Shown: in pieces, positions 1-9,239 of the stretch
Position numbering within the stretch: position 1 is the stretch's first letter
Layout of the letters: each line of letters begins with the position of its first letter
Origin: Exobacillus caeni
GTDB lineage: Bacteria > Bacillota > Bacilli > Bacillales > Guptibacillaceae
DNA length: 64,000 bases
Assembly (NCBI RefSeq): GCF_005747095.1
Contig: NZ_SWLG01000012.1
Coordinates: 62,001-126,000 of the forward strand
Reading direction: 5' to 3'
Made by a program: the position numbers and the translations under genes
The notes under the pieces: model-generated
What the model saw: only the letters and a program-made list of their open reading frames with translations
Databases searched by the model: none
Told to the model about the DNA's origin: nothing

Positions 1-513
1 CCTGTGCAATACAAGCATCAACGGGTCCTGGATGACTTTCCTGATCTCGAAATTTCCTTTCTGGACGGGCAAGTTGCAAAGCAGACCGATATCCAGCGAC
101 CCATCCTCAACCCCCTGTTTAATCTTTTTCGAACCGACTTCAGTTAGGTTGATCTCAACGAGCGGATAGGTTTCTTTATATTTACTGATCAGTTTAGGAA
201 AAAAGGCAGCACCGATGATTGGAGGGATGCCGATCTTGATTTCGCCCTTTTTTAAACCGCTGATATCCGACAGCTCTGTTGTCATGTTATCAAAAGCCTT
301 CAAGACACTTTTCGCATTATCCAAAACCGCTCTCCCCGCATCGGTCAATTCGAGCTGCTTCGAACGGTAAAACAAAGGAACCCCTAGCTGTTCCTCCATA
401 TTCTTAATCGCCTTACTCAAAGAAGGCTGGGAAACATGCAAGGTAGAAGCAGCCTTCGTAAAACTCAAATGCCTCGAAACCTCCACAAAATACTCCAACT
501 GCCGAATATCCAA
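1..513 (-). CDS. LysR-family transcriptional regulator (3' end outside window)
   Basis: The visible 171 codons read from a TTG at 513 (GGGAGG lies a few bases upstream) and begin MDIRQLEYFVEVSRHLSFTK, the standard LysR winged helix-turn-helix start. The helix-turn-helix spans about residues 1-60, and the first part of the periplasmic-binding-like effector domain follows (KKGEIKIGIPPIIGAAFFPK). The remaining ~120 residues lie beyond the window. The protein resembles Bacillus YwbI/CidR-type LysR regulators, but the effector is unknown. It is divergent from the malate synthase gene, which is where LysR targets usually lie, so control of that promoter is possible but inferred only from position. 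Confidence 0.9.
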   Translation of the reverse strand, partial: MDIRQLEYFVEVSRHLSFTKAASTLHVSQPSLSKAIKNMEEQLGVPLFYRSKQLELTDAGRAVLDNAKSVLKAFDNMTTELSDISGLKKGEIKIGIPPIIGAAFFPKLISKYKETYPLVEINLTEVGSKKIKQGVEDGSLDIGLLCNLPVQKGNFEIRKVIQDPLMLVLHR

Positions 514-578
514 AACAATACCTCCCTATTAAACTCCAAATAGATATTTCTTTAAATAAGACCACAAAGCGATACATC

Positions 579-713
579 TTTGCTCCCCCTTAAAACAAGA
601 TTACCGTAATCTTGTTCTTAAGGAGCGAAGCGACAAGGACTCTGATGTGATAAAAGATTCGTCATGCTCGCATGTAAGAAGCATTTATCACAGCAGGGGC
701 CGGGGGGAGCAAA
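579..713. repeat. 135-bp structured intergenic element (branched inverted repeats)
   Basis: An 11-bp outer inverted repeat (TTTGCTCCCCC at 579-589, GGGGGAGCAAA at 703-713) encloses two further hairpins. One is a near-perfect palindrome at 588-623 centred on ACAAGATTAC/GTAATCTTGT. The other pairs TGTGATAAA (646-654) with TTTATCACA (684-692), with CATG-ctcg-CATG in its loop. It lies between the divergent LysR and malate synthase genes. The architecture fits a miniature repeat element or a folded leader RNA; I recognise no named riboswitch. No second copy was noticed in the window. Confidence 0.55.
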
Positions 714-996
714 AAATGCTAACCACCAGGCAGTATCATTAATAAAAGTCTATTATAACTAAAATGCATAATCAACATTCTAAATATGTATTTTTTATAT
801 TTGTCGAAATATTATAAACTATACATAACAAACCGGATAGATGAAGCGGCTAAACAAATCAATTCTCATTGCAGCCATTCCATACGAACAGCATCAACGA
901 GATTCGATTTACTGAAGAAAACGGCTCAAGCCACCCTTTCTTCGACAGACCGCTCCCTACTTATCTATCTAACAATTAACCTGAGGAGGATTTTTT
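714..996. other. AT-rich intergenic region upstream of glcB
   Basis: This very AT-rich stretch should hold the glcB promoter. Several TATAAA/TATACA-like hexamers occur at 810-825, but none has a well-placed -35, so no promoter is assigned. The 75-codon open frame here overlaps the start of glcB, has no ribosome binding site and looks non-coding. Confidence 0.4.
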
Positions 997-3171
997 ATGG
1001 CAGATTATATTAAAGTCAATAATCTTCAAGTGGCTCCGGAGTTATATGATTTCATCAATGCAGAAGCGATCCCGGATAGTGGTGTGTCGGCTGACGCGTT
1101 CTGGGCGGGATTAGAAGAGATCGTCGCTGACCTCGCTCCGATCAACAAGGCGTTGCTTAAAAAGCGTGACGCGTTACAAGCAAAAATCAATGAGTGGCAT
1201 AAAGAAAACAAGAATCAATTCGACCTTGATGACTATAAATCCTTTTTATGCAACCTGAACTATTTAGAACCAGAGGCAGAACCGTTTCAAGTGACAACAG
1301 AAAACGTAGATGATGAAATTGCTAACCAGGCAGGACCACAGCTAGTCGTGCCGGTGAACAATGCCCGTTACGCGATCAATGCTGCAAATGCCCGCTGGGG
1401 AAGCCTGTATGATGCGCTTTATGGAACAGATGCGATCAATGATGAAGGAGGAGCCGAAGCAAAAGGAGCGTATAACCCTATCCGCGGTGAAAAGGTTATT
1501 GCTTACGCTAAGAACTTCCTTGATGAAACAGCTCCGTTAGCAGAGGGAAGCTATGCGGATGTAGAATCTTTTAAAATCGCTGAAGGCAAACTGTCTGTTG
1601 CCCTGACTACAGGCGAAACAACAGGACTGAAAGACGATTCCCAGTTCGCAGGATACAAGGGGGATTCCACAGATCCAGAAGCAGTGCTTCTTAAGAACAA
1701 CGGCATCCATCTGGAAATCCAGATCGACCGCAATCATCCGATCGGGCAATCCGACAAAGCAGGTGTAAAAGATATCTATGTAGAATCAGCGTTAACAACG
1801 ATCATGGACTTTGAAGATTCCGTCGCAGCGGTTGATGCAGAAGACAAGGTGGTTGTTTACCGAAATTATCTAGGATTAATCAAAGGGGATTTGTCGGTCA
1901 CGTTCCAGAAAGGCAGCAAAACACTTACAAGAACCCTTAATCCTGACCGCAACTATATTTCTCCTGATGGTGAAAAATTAACATTGCCTGGCCGTTCCCT
2001 CATGTTCGCGCGTAATGTTGGCCATCTTATGACGAGCAACGCGGTACTGGACCAGGACGGCGAGGAAGTGCCAGAAGGAATCCTCGATACGGTGGTCACA
2101 GGATTGCTAGCCAAGCATGATGTGCTGGGGGACGGAAAATACCAGAATTCGAAAAAAGGGTCTGTTTATATCGTTAAGCCTAAAATGCACGGTTCAGAAG
2201 AAGTCGAGTTTGCCAACGAGCTGTTCAACCGGACGGAAGACCTTGTCGGCGTGGAGCGCAACACATTGAAAATCGGCGTGATGGATGAAGAGCGCAGAAC
2301 TACCCTGAACTTGAAGGCGTCTATCAGCAAAGTAAAAGAAAGGATCGCCTTCATTAATACAGGGTTCCTTGACCGTACTGGTGATGAGATCCATACCTCG
2401 ATGGAAGCGGGACCAGTTATCCGTAAAAATGAGATGAAAGCTTCCAAATGGTTGCAAGGTTATGAAAAATCGAATGTACTCGTTGGCCTTTCCGCTGGCT
2501 TCCAGGGTCATGCCCAGATTGGAAAAGGAATGTGGGCGATGCCGGATATGATGGCTGCGATGCTGGAGCAAAAAAGCGGCCAGCTTCAAGCGGGAGCAAA
2601 TACAGCATGGGTACCATCGCCGACTGCTGCAACGCTTCATGCCCTGCATTACCATAAGGTTAACGTAGCGAGCGTACAACAACAGCTGGCAGAGCTTTCT
2701 GAGGATTATACAGATGATATCCTGCAGATTCCTGTTGAGGCAAATCCTGACTGGAGTCCTGAGGAGATCCAGGAAGAGCTGGATAACAACGCACAGGGAA
2801 TCCTCGGCTATGTTGTCCGCTGGGTAGAGCTTGGTGTCGGCTGTTCGAAGGTGCCGGACATTAATAACATCGACTTGATGGAAGACCGCGCTACACTGCG
2901 TATTTCCAGCCAGCATATGGCAAACTGGCTCCACCACGGCATTTGCAGCGAAGAGCAAGTGCTTGAAACATTGAAGCGCATGGCCAAAGTAGTAGATGAA
3001 CAAAATGCCGATGATCCGGAATATCGCCCGATGGCAAAAGACTATGATAACTCTGTTGCGTTCCAGGCTGCCTGCGATCTTGTTTTCAAAGGATATGAAC
3101 AGCCGAGCGGTTACACAGAGCCAATCTTGCATCGCCGCCGTATCGAAGCAAAATCAAAGGTTCTTGCATAA
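997..3171 (+). CDS. glcB: Malate synthase G
   Basis: Condenses glyoxylate with acetyl-CoA to give malate and CoA in the cytoplasm. At 724 residues it has the length of the monomeric G isoform (about 720) rather than the ~530-residue A isoform. The sequence runs through family landmarks such as [19 protein letters not shown], the NPDRNY and [14 protein letters not shown] segments, IVKPKMHG, and the C-terminal [25 protein letters not shown] block. The start follows GAGGAGG with an 8-nt spacer. Its neighbours encode glycolate oxidase, so it most likely disposes of glyoxylate made from glycolate rather than serving an isocitrate-lyase shunt; no isocitrate lyase is nearby. A repeat element with hairpins follows the stop. 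Confidence 0.97.
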   Translation: MADYIKVNNLQVAPELYDFINAEAIPDSGVSADAFWAGLEEIVADLAPINKALLKKRDALQAKINEWHKENKNQFDLDDYKSFLCNLNYLEPEAEPFQVTTENVDDEIANQAGPQLVVPVNNARYAINAANARWGSLYDALYGTDAINDEGGAEAKGAYNPIRGEKVIAYAKNFLDETAPLAEGSYADVESFKIAEGKLSVALTTGETTGLKDDSQFAGYKGDSTDPEAVLLKNNGIHLEIQIDRNHPIGQSDKAGVKDIYVESALTTIMDFEDSVAAVDAEDKVVVYRNYLGLIKGDLSVTFQKGSKTLTRTLNPDRNYISPDGEKLTLPGRSLMFARNVGHLMTSNAVLDQDGEEVPEGILDTVVTGLLAKHDVLGDGKYQNSKKGSVYIVKPKMHGSEEVEFANELFNRTEDLVGVERNTLKIGVMDEERRTTLNLKASISKVKERIAFINTGFLDRTGDEIHTSMEAGPVIRKNEMKASKWLQGYEKSNVLVGLSAGFQGHAQIGKGMWAMPDMMAAMLEQKSGQLQAGANTAWVPSPTAATLHALHYHKVNVASVQQQLAELSEDYTDDILQIPVEANPDWSPEEIQEELDNNAQGILGYVVRWVELGVGCSKVPDINNIDLMEDRATLRISSQHMANWLHHGICSEEQVLETLKRMAKVVDEQNADDPEYRPMAKDYDNSVAFQAACDLVFKGYEQPSGYTEPILHRRRIEAKSKVLA

Positions 3172-3180
3172 AGGAATAAA

Positions 3181-3310
3181 GGAAAAGTGGCTGGCTCATA
3201 AGTGGCTTGCTTCCTCAGCACAGCATCCAGATAAACATTGATACACGTTTATCTGGATTAGGTGTTGGAGGAGCCTGACACTTTGCCTTTTAGTCAACCC
3301 GCACTTTTTC
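3181..3310. repeat. Interspersed hairpin repeat, copy 1
   Basis: Shares long blocks with 34724-34849: AGCACAG near the start, an internal 12-bp hairpin (ATCCAGATAAAC at 3225-3236 with GTTTATCTGGAT at 3247-3258), then GTGTTGGAGG, GCCTGACACTTTG and AGTCA-CCC. The outer arms (GGAAAAGTGGCTGGCTCA against the 3' AGTCAACCCGCAC region) pair imperfectly. It lies directly downstream of glcB and may also act as its terminator. The two copies differ by paired changes in the central stem. Confidence 0.75.
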
Positions 3311-3437
3311 CTTTTTTGCTGTTACATATTAAATAGGACTATCGTTATAATTTTTAGAATACTCAAAATATTAAATTGAAACTTAACCCTGAACGTGCTT
3401 TAATGAAGTTACTTATCAGATATGTGATTTCAGAAAG

Positions 3438-4166
3438 GTGGTGTTCCTCCTGAATGTTGAGAAGATCTCTTCTAAGAAAGTGTCAGAGAGGGTTGGAGAG
3501 CAAATTGAAAACTTGATCATAACAGGCCATTTTCAATCCGGGGAAAAGCTTCCTTCCGTTCGGGAATTGTGCGAGCTTTTTGATGTTGGTAGGTCAGCTG
3601 TAAGAGACGCGATTACCACGATGAAAGGGAAGGGCCTTGTAGATGTTCGGCATGGTGAAGGAACCTACGTTCAATCTTATGATCCAGCTCAGCTTTTTCG
3701 TTCAAACATGCTGTTACCGGATATGAAAGATATCGAAGCATTGTTCCAGGTCCGGGCTATTTTAGAAACGGAAATGGTAAAGATGGCTGCTGAAAACCGT
3801 ACTGAAAAAGACTTAAGAGAGATGGAAAAAACGATTCGCAGGATGAGAACTGCCTGTCACGAAGAAAACGAAACATTAGACTATCATTTTCATAAAACCA
3901 TCGCAAAAGCAGCGGGCAACCATATCCTTTATCAATTGATGGAGTTCATTTCTTCGACAACACAAAAAGCGATGGTAGACTTCCACGGATACATTGCAGA
4001 AGACGAAGCAATACTTTCCAACATTATAAACCAGCATGAGCAAATCTTTGAAAATATAAAACTTGGAGATGGAGAAGGTTCCTCAAAGGTAATGCATATC
4101 CACCTTGAAGAGGTTAAAAGGTTGATGCAAAAAAGTATTCTAAACGAAACCGAGTCTTGCCTTTAA
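3438..4166 (+). CDS. GntR/FadR-family transcriptional regulator (GlcC-like)
   Basis: About 240 residues: an N-terminal winged helix-turn-helix (SERVGEQIENLIITGHFQSG...LPSVRELCELFDVGRSAVRDAI) and a C-terminal all-helical FCD ligand domain with candidate metal/ligand histidines (LDYHFHKTIAKAAGNH, HEQIFENIKLGD, HIHLEEVKRL). The start is uncertain: GTG at 3438 and 3441 sit inside the AAAGGTGG that would be the ribosome binding site, whereas CTG at 3450 is 8 nt after it and gives a protein beginning with the typical LNVEKISSKK. The position between malate synthase and glycolate oxidase, as for E. coli glcC, suggests response to glycolate or a related 2-hydroxy acid. The 17-bp palindromes at 4207 and 10332 fit a FadR-subfamily operator. 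Confidence 0.9.
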   Translation: MVFLLNVEKISSKKVSERVGEQIENLIITGHFQSGEKLPSVRELCELFDVGRSAVRDAITTMKGKGLVDVRHGEGTYVQSYDPAQLFRSNMLLPDMKDIEALFQVRAILETEMVKMAAENRTEKDLREMEKTIRRMRTACHEENETLDYHFHKTIAKAAGNHILYQLMEFISSTTQKAMVDFHGYIAEDEAILSNIINQHEQIFENIKLGDGEGSSKVMHIHLEEVKRLMQKSILNETESCL

Positions 4167-4206
4167 GTTAGTAGTTTCCCTTTTTTTAAGAGATGAAAGA
4201 AACTGC

Positions 4207-4223
4207 GTTTGTTATTACGAAAC
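4207..4223. promoter_or_regulatory. Palindromic operator upstream of glycolate oxidase operon
   Basis: GTTTGTTATTACGAAAC matches the perfect palindrome at 10332-10348 at 14 of 17 positions. It sits immediately before the ribosome binding site of the first oxidase gene. The sister site fits the FadR/GntR form TnGTnnnACnA, so the neighbouring GntR regulator is the best candidate; the IclR protein at 9330 is the alternative. Confidence 0.6.
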
Positions 4224-4235
4224 AAAGGGGTGTGT

Positions 4236-5531
4236 ATGTTGGAGTTAAAAGAGGTCATGGATAACAAGATCCTGGCAGATAAAAGGTTTGGCAATACCGG
4301 GCTTTCTCTTATTTCGGTAAAAAGCGAAGAGGAAATCGCCGATGTGCTGAGATCTGCGAATGAGAAAGGAAAAACAGTTTCGATCGTAAGCGGAGGAACA
4401 AAGCGAGGCTATGGAGGGCTTAAAGAAGAATACGATGTCGTTCTGTCACTGGCAGAATACAGGGGAATCGTAGAGCATACTGTCGGAGATATGACGGTGA
4501 CCGTTCGACCGGGAACAACGATAGCCGAGCTACAGAACTTCCTTCGTAAGCATGATCAGATGGTTTCGCTCGATCCGAGTTGGCCGGAACAGGCGACGAT
4601 CGGCGGTGTTATCGCCGCGAATGAGAGCGGTCCCAAACGGTTGAAATACGGATCGGCAAGGGATCTGGTGATAGGGCTCAGAGTAGTCTATCCCGATGGA
4701 AGTGTTATTCGTACAGGCGGAAAGGTCGTCAAAAACGTAGCAGGCTATGACATGAACAAATTGTTTATCGGAGCGATGGGAACACTCGGCGCCATTTCAG
4801 AAATAACCCTTAAGCTTCGCCCGGTTCCAAAGGATGAGAGCCTCGTTCTTTTATCTGTAAAAGAGGAGCATGTTGACGAGCTCAAGACTTTTGCAATCAA
4901 AGTCCAGGATTCCATGGTCGAGCCAGTGACACTTGAACTCGTGAATCCAACCCTCTCAAAACAATTATGGGACAGGGAAGCGTACACACTGTTGATGGGA
5001 TTCGAGGATGTTCCGAACGCCGTTCAATATCAGGAAGAATGGGTACGGGCACAAAAGCCGAAAGAAGCTGTGATGGATGTACTGCCTGCAAACGAAGCGA
5101 TGGATTTCTGGAATAGGTTTGCCAACATTGCGCCAAACAGCTTGACTGATAACAGCGAGAATGGAGAAGTAAAAGCTAATCTAAAAATAGGAAGCAAGAA
5201 CATGCAGGTTATGGACGTTCTGAAGGAAGCGGATCGATTCCAGCGGCAATACGGAGTGACGCTGGCTGCCCACGGCGGGCTTGGCCACGGCTTAACCAAT
5301 GCATATCTGACAGGCTCGGAGGATCAGATCAAGGCCGTTGTTCGTGAGCTGCGTGATTTTGTTGAAAGTAAGCAGGGGTACGCAGTCCTGAAACATCTTC
5401 CGTTCTATCTTCGTGAGGAATTGAACGTTTGGGGCAAGGGCCAGTCTTATCATTTTCTCTTTGAAGGCATCAAAAGAAAAGTTGATCCGAATAACTCGCT
5501 GAACCATCAACGCTTTGTAGGGGGGATATAA
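4236..5531 (+). CDS. glcE: Glycolate oxidase FAD-binding subunit GlcE-like
   Basis: A 431-residue FAD_binding_4 (PCMH) protein with the FAD/diphosphate-binding region VSIVSGGTKRGYGG and the VTVRPGTTIAELQNFL, GGVIAANESGP and GGKVVKNVAGYDMNKL blocks typical of GlcE. It is longer than E. coli GlcE (about 350) but shorter than GlcD. The ATG at 4236 is chosen because AAAGGGGTG precedes it; an upstream in-frame TTG at 4209 would place the operator inside the gene. It is the first gene of a tight E-F-D operon, with one base between its stop and the next start. It would act with GlcD and the iron-sulfur subunit to pass electrons from glycolate to the respiratory chain. Confidence 0.88.
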   Translation: MLELKEVMDNKILADKRFGNTGLSLISVKSEEEIADVLRSANEKGKTVSIVSGGTKRGYGGLKEEYDVVLSLAEYRGIVEHTVGDMTVTVRPGTTIAELQNFLRKHDQMVSLDPSWPEQATIGGVIAANESGPKRLKYGSARDLVIGLRVVYPDGSVIRTGGKVVKNVAGYDMNKLFIGAMGTLGAISEITLKLRPVPKDESLVLLSVKEEHVDELKTFAIKVQDSMVEPVTLELVNPTLSKQLWDREAYTLLMGFEDVPNAVQYQEEWVRAQKPKEAVMDVLPANEAMDFWNRFANIAPNSLTDNSENGEVKANLKIGSKNMQVMDVLKEADRFQRQYGVTLAAHGGLGHGLTNAYLTGSEDQIKAVVRELRDFVESKQGYAVLKHLPFYLREELNVWGKGQSYHFLFEGIKRKVDPNNSLNHQRFVGGI

Positions 5532-5532
5532 A

Positions 5533-6933
5533 ATGGCTGTCACTGAAAAGGAACTGCAGGCAAAGCCAGAACCATCCTGTGCTTCGACGAGCTTAAGCAA
5601 CTACCTGTGGGATGACCATCCGGATGAAAATAAATGGGCCGACTGCGTCCACTGCGGAATGTGTTTGGAATCCTGTCCGACATATTTGGAAACAGGCCAG
5701 GAACAGCACTCTCCCCGCGGCCGTGTCCATCTGATCAAGTCAGTAGCAGAAGGAAAGCTAGAAGTGAACGAACAGTTCATGGATCCGGTATTCCAGTGCC
5801 TGGATTGCCGGGCCTGCACGACGGCATGTCCGGCTGATGTAGATGTGGGCGGATTGATCGAGGAAGCACGCGGCCAGGTCCGGCAGGCGATGCCTTTAAC
5901 TGGATGGAAAGGAACCGTCAGCAATTTCTTTTTGAAGGATTTGTTCCCTCACCAAAACCGTTTGAATATGCTCGGCGGATTGTTAAAGTTCTACCAGAAG
6001 AGCGGCCTGCAGAACGTTGCTCGTAAAACAGGGGCAATGAAGGTGATGCCAGAGCATCTTGTCCAGATGGAAGCGATCATGCCGGAATTGAAGAAACCAG
6101 TGCAGAAGAGATACAAAGATGTGGATGTGATCCCTGCTAAAGGAGAGCCGAAAGCAAGAGTATCGATGCTTACCGGATGTATCATGGACGTGATGTTCAG
6201 CGATATCAACCAGGCGACGATCAATGTTCTGACACATAACAACAATGAAGTAGTCCTGCCAAAAAACCAGACCTGCTGTGGTGCCCTACATGTTCATGCC
6301 GGCGACAGGGAAACTGGAAAGAAGCTTGCAAAACAAAATATCGAAGCATTTAAAGACGCTGACAAAGTCGTGGTCAATGCGGCAGGATGCGGCTGTGCGT
6401 TAAAAGAATATCCGGAGCTGTTCCGTAACGATCTAGAATGGAAAGAAAAAGCAGAAGAGTTCTCTAAGAAAGTTGAAGACATTTCAAAATACTTGTATGA
6501 TACCGGCTACGAAAAGCCGAAGAGTCCGATCAATAAAAAGATCACCTATCATGACGCATGCCATCTTGCCCATGGCCAGGGAGTTCGCCACGAGCCCCGA
6601 CAGTTACTGAAAGACATTCCGGGAGTCGAGTATGTGGAACAGCCTAACGCAGATACATGCTGTGGAAGCGCGGGCATCTATAACATCACAAACCCGGAGA
6701 TGGCAGGAGCAGTGTTAGAAAGAAAAATGGAAAACGTCCCTGATGACGTAGAGATGATCAGCATGGGTAACCCTGGATGCATGCTCCAGATGGCGGTCGG
6801 CGTCCAGAAGTACGGCCGAAGGGAAGAAATCGTTCATACGGTTCAACTTTTGGATTGGGCATATCAGGAAGACGAGAAAAACGGTATTGGAAAAAGTTCA
6901 GCTCAGCAAACGATAGCTACAGGAAAGGAGTGA
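5533..6933 (+). CDS. glcF: Glycolate oxidase iron-sulfur subunit GlcF
   Basis: A 466-residue protein. Two [4Fe-4S] ferredoxin motifs lie at Cys38/41/44/48 (CVHCGMCLESCP) and Cys89/92/95/99 (CLDCRACTTACP). They are followed by two CCG (heterodisulfide-reductase-type) domains ending in TCCGALHVHAGD and TCCGSAGIYN. This is the electron-transfer subunit that links the flavin subunits to the quinone pool at the membrane. The start is one base after the glcE stop and shares the upstream AGGGGGGAT site. The 3' end leaves five bases before glcD. Family assignment is firm; glycolate rather than lactate or glycerol-3-phosphate as substrate rests on the neighbouring GlcD and malate synthase. Confidence 0.93.
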   Translation: MAVTEKELQAKPEPSCASTSLSNYLWDDHPDENKWADCVHCGMCLESCPTYLETGQEQHSPRGRVHLIKSVAEGKLEVNEQFMDPVFQCLDCRACTTACPADVDVGGLIEEARGQVRQAMPLTGWKGTVSNFFLKDLFPHQNRLNMLGGLLKFYQKSGLQNVARKTGAMKVMPEHLVQMEAIMPELKKPVQKRYKDVDVIPAKGEPKARVSMLTGCIMDVMFSDINQATINVLTHNNNEVVLPKNQTCCGALHVHAGDRETGKKLAKQNIEAFKDADKVVVNAAGCGCALKEYPELFRNDLEWKEKAEEFSKKVEDISKYLYDTGYEKPKSPINKKITYHDACHLAHGQGVRHEPRQLLKDIPGVEYVEQPNADTCCGSAGIYNITNPEMAGAVLERKMENVPDDVEMISMGNPGCMLQMAVGVQKYGRREEIVHTVQLLDWAYQEDEKNGIGKSSAQQTIATGKE

Positions 6934-6938
6934 CTGGA

Positions 6939-8402
6939 ATGCTTTTTGCGAAAAAGAAGAAAAAAATCGACGGAGATAAGCATTATGTAAGCCTGGCGAA
7001 CATCGTAGGGGAAACGGCGATCCTCTATAAAAAAGAAGATCTCGTATCCTATGATTGTGATGGGTTTACGATTCATAAATCGATGCCAAAAGCAGTCGTC
7101 TTCCCGAAGAGCACAGAAGAAGTGGCTGCTGCCGTTAAATACTGCGCAGAGAACAAGATTCCTTTCCTTGCCCGCGGTGCAGGAACCGGTCTGAGCGGGG
7201 GAGCGATCCCGCTTAACGGGGAAGTGATCATCAGCCTTGCGAAGATGAAACAGTTGCTGAGCGTCGACTTCGAAAATAGGCAGGCTGTTGTCCAGCCGGG
7301 CTTTGTCAACCTGAAGCTGACGAACTCGATCGCCAACAAAGGCTACTATTATGCTCCAGATCCATCTAGCCAGTACGTTTGCACGATCGGGGGAAATGTA
7401 GCGGAAAACGCAGGAGGGGCACACTGCCTGAAATACGGGGTAACCACAAACCATATCTTAGGGCTTGAAGTTGTCCTGTCGAACGGAGAAATCATTGAGA
7501 TCAGCGAAAATGGCATACCGGATGCACCGGGTTATGACCTGCTCGGCCTGCTCACAGGCTCAGAAGGAACGCTCGGTATCGTGACGAAGATTACCGTGCG
7601 AATCTTAAAGAACCCGGAAGGAAAGCAAACCGTGCTCGCTTACTTCGATAAGGCAGAAGACGGGAGCCATGCCGTTTCAGACATTATCTCTGCCGGTATC
7701 GTACCTGCTGCACTTGAGATGATGGATAAGACAGCGATCGAAGGAGTAGAGGCAGGTACCTATCCTGTCGGTCATCCGAGGGACATCGAGGCACTGCTCT
7801 TGATCGAAGTGGATGGTGTTGCTGCCGGTATCGATGAGCAGATCGAAGAAATTTTGAAGGTATGCAAGCAGCGGAATGTAAGAGAAGTAAAGGTTGCTGA
7901 AAGTGAAGAAGAAAGAGGGAAATGGTGGGCGAACCGAAAAACAGGCTTCGGGGCGATGGGAGCGATCTCCCCTGATTATCTCGTGCAGGATGGTGTTATA
8001 CCAAGAAGCCGGCTTCCTAAAGTACTGCAAAACATATCAGAAATCAGCAAGGAATCGGGCTTGCGGATCGCAAACATTTTCCATGCGGGTGACGGCAACC
8101 TGCATCCGTTGATCCTGTTCGATTCCAGAATTCCCGGAGAAACAGAAAAAGCGGTTAAGGCTGGAACAGCGTGCTTGAAAGCATGTGCTGATGTCGGCGG
8201 TTCCATCACAGGCGAGCATGGGGTTGGGATTGAAAAGATCGAGGAGATGCGATTTATCTTTACGGACGAAGAGCTCGAAGCTCAGACAAAGATAAGAGAG
8301 GTATTCAATCCAGAGAACTTGCTAAACAAAGGCAAGCTTTTCCCGACACCGAGCCGTTGTATGGACGTGAAAAAAGTCATCAAAGAAGCTGCAGCAAATT
8401 AA
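6939..8402 (+). CDS. glcD: Glycolate oxidase catalytic FAD subunit GlcD
   Basis: A 487-residue FAD-linked oxidase: PCMH FAD domain with PFLARGAGTGLSGG and ENAGGAHCLKYGVTTNH, and a C-terminal oxidase domain with NIFHAGDGNLHPLILFD, GSITGEHGVGIEK and the terminal NPENLLNKGKLFP signature. It oxidises glycolate (possibly also D-lactate) to glyoxylate. The ATG at 6939 follows AAAGGAG with an 8-nt gap. The longer open frame upstream overlaps glcF out of frame and is not expected to be translated. All three glc oxidase subunits are intact, so the enzyme should be functional. Confidence 0.94.
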   Translation: MLFAKKKKKIDGDKHYVSLANIVGETAILYKKEDLVSYDCDGFTIHKSMPKAVVFPKSTEEVAAAVKYCAENKIPFLARGAGTGLSGGAIPLNGEVIISLAKMKQLLSVDFENRQAVVQPGFVNLKLTNSIANKGYYYAPDPSSQYVCTIGGNVAENAGGAHCLKYGVTTNHILGLEVVLSNGEIIEISENGIPDAPGYDLLGLLTGSEGTLGIVTKITVRILKNPEGKQTVLAYFDKAEDGSHAVSDIISAGIVPAALEMMDKTAIEGVEAGTYPVGHPRDIEALLLIEVDGVAAGIDEQIEEILKVCKQRNVREVKVAESEEERGKWWANRKTGFGAMGAISPDYLVQDGVIPRSRLPKVLQNISEISKESGLRIANIFHAGDGNLHPLILFDSRIPGETEKAVKAGTACLKACADVGGSITGEHGVGIEKIEEMRFIFTDEELEAQTKIREVFNPENLLNKGKLFPTPSRCMDVKKVIKEAAAN

Positions 8403-8450
8403 AAGGTAATTAATATAGCATTTTAACGAAATAGAAATGGAGTGAAGAGG

Positions 8451-9227
8451 ATGAAATTTACAAGATTCAAACAAGATGGTAACGTGCAGTATGGTGTTGT
8501 TACGAATGAAGGGATCAAACCGATAAACGGCAATGTTTTCGGCGAATGGGAATATATAGGGGAAACCGTTTCAGCAGACCAGGTTGAGCTACTAGCACCA
8601 GTCGAACCGAACAAAGTGATCGGAATCGGTGCCAACTATGTGGGCAACAAGGAAGAACTTCCTTCCTCTCTTCCCGACATCCCTGTGTTTTTCTTTAAAC
8701 CGGCATCTTCAGTAGTAGGGCCGGAAACAGACGTTGTTATCCCTGAAGCGATCGAAGAGGTGAAGTTTGAATCGGAACTGGCAGTTGTGATCGGAAAGGA
8801 AGCAAAGAACATCTCGAAGGAAGAGGTGCTTGATCATGTTTTTGGATACACGGTCGGAAACGATGTGACAGCACCGCAATTCTTCCATGAAGCTGGCCAC
8901 TGGACGCTCGGAAAAGCATTTGACACCTTTACCCCGCTCGGCCCTGTTGTTGAAACAGAACTTGATCCGTCAACCGTTTTTGTGAAAGCGGATGTGAACG
9001 GGGAACAAAAGCAAAACAGCCCGACCAATCTCATGATCGTTCCGCTGCTGGAGATGGTTTCATACCTATCAAGGGTGATGACACTGCAGCCAGGGGACGT
9101 TATTTTAACAGGTAGCCCATTAGGCGCACACTTTGTGGGTGACGGAGATGTTGTCGAATGTAAAATCGATGAGATCGGAACGCTGAAAAATAAACTCATA
9201 AAGCTGCCTGTAGCCGTACAATCTTAA
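8451..9227 (+). CDS. Fumarylacetoacetate hydrolase-family protein
   Basis: A 258-residue single-domain FAH-family enzyme. The metal-binding acidic residues appear in KFESELAVVIGKEAKN and YTVGNDVTA, and the family C-terminus MTLQPGDVILTGSPLG is present. Members include acylpyruvases, oxaloacetate decarboxylases and 2-hydroxyhepta-2,4-dienedioate isomerases. The usual TRDLQ and DGFCPLGP segments are here TAPQFF and DTFTPLGP, so the substrate cannot be copied from characterised homologues. ATG 8451 is preferred over GTG 8442, which lies in the GGAGTGA binding site. The gene follows glcD after 48 bases without an obvious terminator and is probably co-transcribed. A role on oxaloacetate or other 2-oxo acids arising from malate is an inference. 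Confidence 0.85.
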   Translation: MKFTRFKQDGNVQYGVVTNEGIKPINGNVFGEWEYIGETVSADQVELLAPVEPNKVIGIGANYVGNKEELPSSLPDIPVFFFKPASSVVGPETDVVIPEAIEEVKFESELAVVIGKEAKNISKEEVLDHVFGYTVGNDVTAPQFFHEAGHWTLGKAFDTFTPLGPVVETELDPSTVFVKADVNGEQKQNSPTNLMIVPLLEMVSYLSRVMTLQPGDVILTGSPLGAHFVGDGDVVECKIDEIGTLKNKLIKLPVAVQS

Positions 9228-9239
9228 TATGTGATTCCC

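Noticed and set aside
786-1013. 75-codon frame upstream of glcB
   Set aside because: It overlaps the glcB start, has no binding site and reads through AT-rich promoter sequence.
2194-3132. 312-codon open frame on the minus strand
   Set aside because: It lies entirely opposite the malate synthase gene, has no ribosome binding site and its Cys/His-rich product resembles no family; it is a shadow of coding-strand codon bias.
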